Origin: Deltaproteobacteria bacterium
Lineage (GTDB): Bacteria; Desulfobacterota; Syntrophia; Syntrophales; JACQWR01
DNA length: 64,000 bases
NCBI GenBank assembly: GCA_016209105.1
Contig: JACQWR010000004.1
Span: 146,630 to 210,629 of the forward strand
Reading direction: 5' to 3'
The translations under genes were made by a program, and so were the position numbers. Below are positions 60,443 to 64,000 of the stretch, one piece after another. The notes beneath the pieces are model-generated. The model searched no databases. It was not told the origin of the DNA and was given only the letters and a program-made list of their open reading frames with translations. Position 1 is the first letter of the stretch. The number at the start of each line of letters is the position of its first letter.

Positions 60443-60518
60443 TCCCCAGTAGCTCAGTCGGTAGAGCGGGTGGCTGTTAACCACCATGTCCGTGGTTCGA
60501 GTCCGCGCTGGGGAGCCA
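60443..60518 (+). tRNA. tRNA-Asn (anticodon GTT)
   Basis: Acceptor TCCCCAG/CTGGGGA, D-arm AGCTCAGTCGGTAGAGC, anticodon loop CTGTTAA with GTT, T-loop GGTTCGAGTCC and encoded CCA. Confidence 0.97.
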
Positions 60519-60523
60519 TAAGC

Positions 60524-60556
60524 AAGGGGTTAGGCTGAATGCCTAACCCCTTATTT
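60524..60556 (+). terminator. Terminator after tRNA-Asn
   Basis: A perfect 12-bp stem AAGGGGTTAGGC / GCCTAACCCCTT with a 5-nt loop, then ATTTTAT. Confidence 0.8.
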
Positions 60557-60913
60557 TATGGCGCTATCACGTACGCTATCCGACAATGTCCGGCCGAACT
60601 GTCTTAAAGGCAGAACGTTCCCCCAAAACTGAACCAGTTTTTTGACCATCTCAGAGTATCGCGCAAAATTTCGTTCAACGGCAGAGCGAAGGACCCCTTC
60701 CTGTAACCGATGGACGCGGGGAAATTGGAATGCCCCGTCTTCAAATACCACAAGGTGCATAACCCATTTTTTCAGCAGTCATTGAATGTGGGTTGAAACA
60801 TTCAGCTTCGGGAAACCAAGACGGCAAAGAGCAAAAGCGGCGCCAAGACCTTTCCGGGCAAACGCCCCTCAATGATCTCGCACTGCCCCCCGACCCAGCG
60901 CAGCTGCCAGACC
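60557..60913. other. Gap with no supportable gene
   Basis: About 360 bp between the tRNA-Asn terminator and the convergent MmgE/PrpD gene. I see no frame with family signature or ribosome-binding site, and no clear repeat. A minus-strand open frame at 60551-60760 has no recognisable sequence. Confidence 0.5.
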
Positions 60914-62254
60914 TCAAATCCTGAGCCAGCCGACATCGGGCTCGGCTTCCAAGGTCTGAATCCGCTCGAAAAGTTCATCCGCTTTGGACTCAGGGCAATC
61001 GCGCATCAGAATCGCATATTTTTCATAGGTCTCGTCGCGGTTCGCCGGCTGCCAGGGAATGCCTGGGTCGGGGAGGGTTCGCTTGTGGACGGCGCCGCCT
61101 CGCAGCGTCACAGTCATTTCGCACGCCCGTTTGTCGGTAATGTTCCCAACCTCGTAGCGAATGTGCTTGAGGAGCGCGCGAATGGCCGGGTCGGTCAATG
61201 CGCTTTCGTCAAGAGAGCGGGGATCGCGCGCATCGCGGACGCAGGCCAGCGCAATACAGAACGGGACGCTGTACTGAGCCTGCATCAGATCCTTCGGTGA
61301 GAGATTATCGTGGTGTTCGACAGCTTTGCGGGCGGCGGCGATGTGAATCGATTCGATCTCGTCGGGAACGAAGGGATGGCTTGCGCGGATATCGAGCAGC
61401 GCCCGAAGGGGAACCTGGGACACCCCGTGGGTGCCGAAGCGTTTCATGGCGATCTCGCGCACAAGGAAGGTGTTGCCGTCCAGGCCGCGCGTCAGTTCTC
61501 CCACATCGCAGGAATCGCAAAAGACCTTCAGGAACCCGGCCTTGCCCTCCAGGATGTCGTGCGGTCCGTCAAAGCCTTCTGCCGCCAGACTCGCCGCGAG
61601 AACGCCGCCCTCGGCCGCGCGGCCGAAATGCAACCGCTTTACCATCGCCCCGGTTTCGGAAACGTTAAATTGCCGCAGGCCGCTCGCCAATGATCCGGCA
61701 ATGCCGATGGCATTGAGCAAACGGCCGGTATCGAGGCCCAGCAGCAATGCGCACGCAATCGCTGCGCCGAAAGGTCCGGTGGTTCCCGGTGCATGAAATC
61801 CACGGTCTTCGTTGGAGCGGCCGGTCGCTCGGCCAATCCGGAGCATGGCTTCGCTGCCGGCGACGAAAGCGGTGATCAGTTTTCTGCCGCTGAGCTCCCT
61901 GTCCTGCGCGACAGGCAATGCGGCCGTAAAGACCGTCCCAAAAGGATGGGCGCCGACGCCGCGTCTCGTGCCCGCATCAAGCTCGAAAGAATGAGCGAGG
62001 GCGCCATTCACCAGCGCCGCAAAAGGCGGACGAAGCAGCGGCGCCCCCGGTCCAAGCACAGCGCTTTTGCCCCTGGCGCCGGATTGTCGCGCGTACCGCA
62101 CGATCGCCTGGCTCCAGGGGAAACGATACCCGTAAACGCAGGCGGCAACGCCATCGGCAATCGCATTCTTCGCCGCATCAACAACATCAGCCGGTATGTC
62201 TTCGTAGCGTAATGCGGCTGCGTATTCCGCAAGCTGAACGGTTTCACGGCTCAC
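60914..62254 (-). CDS. MmgE/PrpD family protein
   Basis: A 446-residue protein. It has the all-helical N-domain with LAEYAAALRYEDIPADVVDAAKNAIADGVA (about 7-36), NGALAHSFELDAGTRRG (about 82), and later GTTGPFGAAIACALLLGLD and the lid-domain SQVPLRALLDIRASHPFVPDEI. PrpD dehydrates 2-methylcitrate; other members act on aconitate, iminodisuccinate or unknown carboxylates. No prpC or prpB is present, so the substrate is open. GTG 62254 with GAGG 8 nt upstream is preferred to ATG 62302. Confidence 0.86.
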   Translation of the reverse strand: MSRETVQLAEYAAALRYEDIPADVVDAAKNAIADGVAACVYGYRFPWSQAIVRYARQSGARGKSAVLGPGAPLLRPPFAALVNGALAHSFELDAGTRRGVGAHPFGTVFTAALPVAQDRELSGRKLITAFVAGSEAMLRIGRATGRSNEDRGFHAPGTTGPFGAAIACALLLGLDTGRLLNAIGIAGSLASGLRQFNVSETGAMVKRLHFGRAAEGGVLAASLAAEGFDGPHDILEGKAGFLKVFCDSCDVGELTRGLDGNTFLVREIAMKRFGTHGVSQVPLRALLDIRASHPFVPDEIESIHIAAARKAVEHHDNLSPKDLMQAQYSVPFCIALACVRDARDPRSLDESALTDPAIRALLKHIRYEVGNITDKRACEMTVTLRGGAVHKRTLPDPGIPWQPANRDETYEKYAILMRDCPESKADELFERIQTLEAEPDVGWLRI

Positions 62255-62347
62255 GTTGGATGCCTCGCAGGATATGGGGCAAAAGAGCCGGCGGCCGGAC
62301 ATCCCTCTGGGAAAGGGGCGGTTGCCGCCGGTTGGTCTTGTCGATCT

Positions 62348-63439
62348 TCACGGCTGAACGGATTCAACAAACCATTCAGCCGGCACTTCATGGCCGAGGC
62401 CCAGTTTGCGGCAGCCGCTGTAGATGAGGTGCGCAAGCGCGGTAAACTGCGCTCCCACGCCCGTGCTGTTGAGAAAAAAGGTGCGCTCACGCGGGGTCTG
62501 CCTCCCCTTGATTTTTCCGGCTACCAGCTCACCGAGATCGGGATAGTCGTTCCAGTCCAGATCGCGCGGAGGATGGTCGCGAATGACAAATCCGTAGCGC
62601 TTCTCCATTGCGGCGAAGTCCGTGGAGACATATTCGTGCTCCTTCATGCGCGTGTGGAAGACCACGACGTCCGCCTCCTTGAAACAGTCGTCGTTCGCTT
62701 CATCACGCTGCATGCAGCTCAAGTGCATTCCCGGCTTAAGCCACGCAGCGGGGAAGAACGGAACGCGGCTGTTGGTGGCCGTCACCGCAATATCCGCGCC
62801 ATCAACTGCCGCCTCGGCTGTTTCAGCGGCTGTCACCTCGATTCCGAGAGACGCCGACATGGATTTGACAAAGGCCTCTGTCTTGCCGGCGGTCGGGCTG
62901 TAGACACGAACATGTTTTATCGGCCTCACTTCCTTCAGCGCAACCAATTGCGGCCCCGCCTGTCCTCCCGCGCCAATCAGCCCGACAACCGACGAGTCCG
63001 CACGGGAAAGATACTTCGCGCCGATGGCGTTGATCGCGCCCACCGTAAAACGTTGCAGCATTCCATCCTGGATGATCGAAATGAGTTCGCCCGTTGCCGA
63101 ACTGAACAGAAAAACAAGTCCGACGTAGGACTTGCCTGTCGCCGCCGGAATCTTGGTCCGTCGCCGGAGGCCGTTTACCTCGGGAAACGCCACCACATCC
63201 GACGTGACGCGGATCGTTGCAGCCTGCAAGCGGGGGATGGCGCCGTCGAGGGTCTTGAATTGATGAGCTGCCGGTATGTCGGCGCCGATTTCGGCGACGG
63301 TCGGAGCAAAGAGATCGGTGCGGCCGCGGTAAACGGCGCCGCCTTTTCCCAAATCCTTATATAACTGTTCGAGCGCTTCGATGGTGTTGGCCATCGTCAA
63401 CACCTTTGCGGCGTCATCGTTTGACAGCATTAGAGTCAT
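62348..63439 (-). CDS. Ornithine cyclodeaminase/mu-crystallin family oxidoreductase
   Basis: A 363-residue NAD(P)-binding protein. It has QFKTLDGAIPRLQAATIRV in the substrate domain, GELISIIQDGMLQRFTVGAINAIGAKYL, and the dinucleotide fold VGLIGAGGQAGPQLVAL (about 153-169), with ITVTATNSR-like DIAVTATNS further on. Members include ornithine cyclodeaminase, ketimine reductase and alanine dehydrogenases of the archaeal type; the reaction is not decided. AGGAGGG precedes ATG 63439. It lies 93 bp upstream of the MmgE/PrpD start on the same strand and probably shares its pathway. Confidence 0.88.
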   Translation of the reverse strand: MTLMLSNDDAAKVLTMANTIEALEQLYKDLGKGGAVYRGRTDLFAPTVAEIGADIPAAHQFKTLDGAIPRLQAATIRVTSDVVAFPEVNGLRRRTKIPAATGKSYVGLVFLFSSATGELISIIQDGMLQRFTVGAINAIGAKYLSRADSSVVGLIGAGGQAGPQLVALKEVRPIKHVRVYSPTAGKTEAFVKSMSASLGIEVTAAETAEAAVDGADIAVTATNSRVPFFPAAWLKPGMHLSCMQRDEANDDCFKEADVVVFHTRMKEHEYVSTDFAAMEKRYGFVIRDHPPRDLDWNDYPDLGELVAGKIKGRQTPRERTFFLNSTGVGAQFTALAHLIYSGCRKLGLGHEVPAEWFVESVQP

Positions 63440-63674
63440 TCTTGCCCTCCTGTTCCTGAGAGCCGGCACGATCGCATCGCGCCTTCATCCTGGATATACC
63501 AGTTTCAGAACGGTGGTTTTTTTCAGGACTGCACTCTCGCAATGCCTGGCGTATCAAGTCGCGGCGCTGGTGAAAAAGCCGTCGCGAGCCGGGCACGTTG
63601 CCGGCTATAAAAGAAGAAACACGGTTTGACAGTTACCCGCCGTTGATAAGAACGTTCTTTTTGGCGGAGGGAGT

Positions 63675-63788
63675 ATGGCAAAAACAGCCTTGTACGTCAA
63701 TGAAATGATTTTACAAGAGGATATGTCTATCACAGACTTTGGATCGGATGGAAACGTAACGGTTCGAACAGGTCCATATAAAGACTAA
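63675..63788 (+). CDS. Small 37-residue protein of unknown function
   Basis: ATG 63675 has a very good ribosome-binding site (GGCGGAGGGAG, 3-13 nt upstream) and encodes 37 residues starting MAKTALYVNEMILQEDM, then ITDFGSDGNVTVRTGPYKD. It is hydrophilic, with no signal peptide or TM. I recognise no family. The leader ttgataagaacgttcttttt at about 63643 recurs twice at 45677-45748, the second time before a decayed homologous frame. Small size and no homology evidence leave real expression uncertain. Confidence 0.5.
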   Translation: MAKTALYVNEMILQEDMSITDFGSDGNVTVRTGPYKD

Positions 63789-63920
63789 CCGGTTTCCTGC
63801 CTATCTCAGAGCATTGCGTAACATTGATGAGACCTCAGAGCGAATGACTTGGATCGTACCCTGCAAGTCCTGCCTTATGGGCGGGGTGAAGGGGCGCAAT
63901 GAAAATTAAAATTCCTTCCC

Positions 63921-63955
63921 AGGAAGCCCCGCCCTCAAGGGCGGGGAGCCTCACC
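63921..63955 (+). repeat. Hairpin resembling an IS200/IS605-type right end
   Basis: ggaagccccgccct-ca-agggcggggagcctcac forms a perfect 9-bp stem (63927-63935 with 63938-63946). The block ggaagccccgccct...agggcgggg is the typical right-end form of IS605-like elements, where TnpB omega RNAs end. No tnpB or tnpA frame is visible in the 130 bp upstream, so it is at most a relic. Confidence 0.45.
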
Positions 63956-64000
63956 TTTTATGAGATCAGGAAAAAATCCTTTACTATCTCATCCCATCGT

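Noticed and set aside
60551..60760. 69-codon minus-strand frame after tRNA-Asn
   Set aside because: It overlaps the tRNA terminator, has no ribosome-binding site and no recognisable sequence.

Overview
The window looks like a chromosomal segment of a GC-rich anaerobic deltaproteobacterium of the Syntrophus/Smithella (Syntrophia) type. This is inferred from gene content: a tungsten-type aldehyde:ferredoxin oxidoreductase, a four-subunit 2-oxoacid:ferredoxin oxidoreductase coupled to NuoE/F/G-like NADH modules, a split cobalamin methionine synthase, an orphan Bug-type receptor, sigma-54 two-component signalling and many small palindromic intergenic repeats. No rRNA or taxonomic marker allows a species call.

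Layout. 1-3.7 kb: a ZraSR-like two-component system (reverse strand) faces a ZraP/Spy-like periplasmic protein that has a sigma-54 promoter. 3.8-8 kb: a leucine operon (leuA, leuC, leuD) behind what reads as a complete ribosome-mediated attenuator (Leu-rich leader peptide, competing hairpins, terminator), followed by a frameshifted remnant that looks like leuB. 8-15.5 kb: housekeeping genes (Bug receptor, methionine synthase in two pieces, pyrE, a DUF3047 protein, endonuclease V, ribF, tRNA-Leu).

15.6-28.4 kb: a defence-type island behind one strong promoter. It holds an Eco57I-type adenine methyltransferase, an unrecognised protein with a PD-(D/E)XK-like core, a TcmP-like protein overlapping a spore-photoproduct-lyase-like radical SAM enzyme, a Phd/RelE toxin-antitoxin pair, a HEPN/MNT pair flanked by a duplicated 29-bp copy of the next gene's start, and a PLD-SNF2 helicase. 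This is the best candidate for an undescribed system.

28.5-45.6 kb: cell-envelope and signalling genes (D,D-carboxypeptidase, M14 peptidase, alanine dehydrogenase, FecR/OmpA/CHASE2-kinase set, EttA, acyltransferase, AOR, RodZ-like protein, L,D-transpeptidase, MBL hydrolase). 45.6-49.3 kb: a scarred zone where a degenerate IS91-type transposase abuts a 5'-truncated Y-family DNA polymerase, then an RNA-processing MBL/beta-CASP protein.

49.3-54 kb: TonB, tadA, tRNA-Ser with a duplicated 3' end, SRP RNA, dnaX, ybaB and recR. 54.2-60.4 kb: the por-nuo-like energy-conversion operon, then tRNA-Asn. 60.9-64 kb: MmgE/PrpD and ornithine-cyclodeaminase family genes, a 37-residue small gene, and a hairpin resembling an IS200/IS605 right end.

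A recurrent theme is a 120-210-bp palindromic element. In three places (after leuC, the beta-CASP gene and dnaX) its first base is the last base of the upstream stop codon. A fourth, divergent copy follows the DUF3047 gene.
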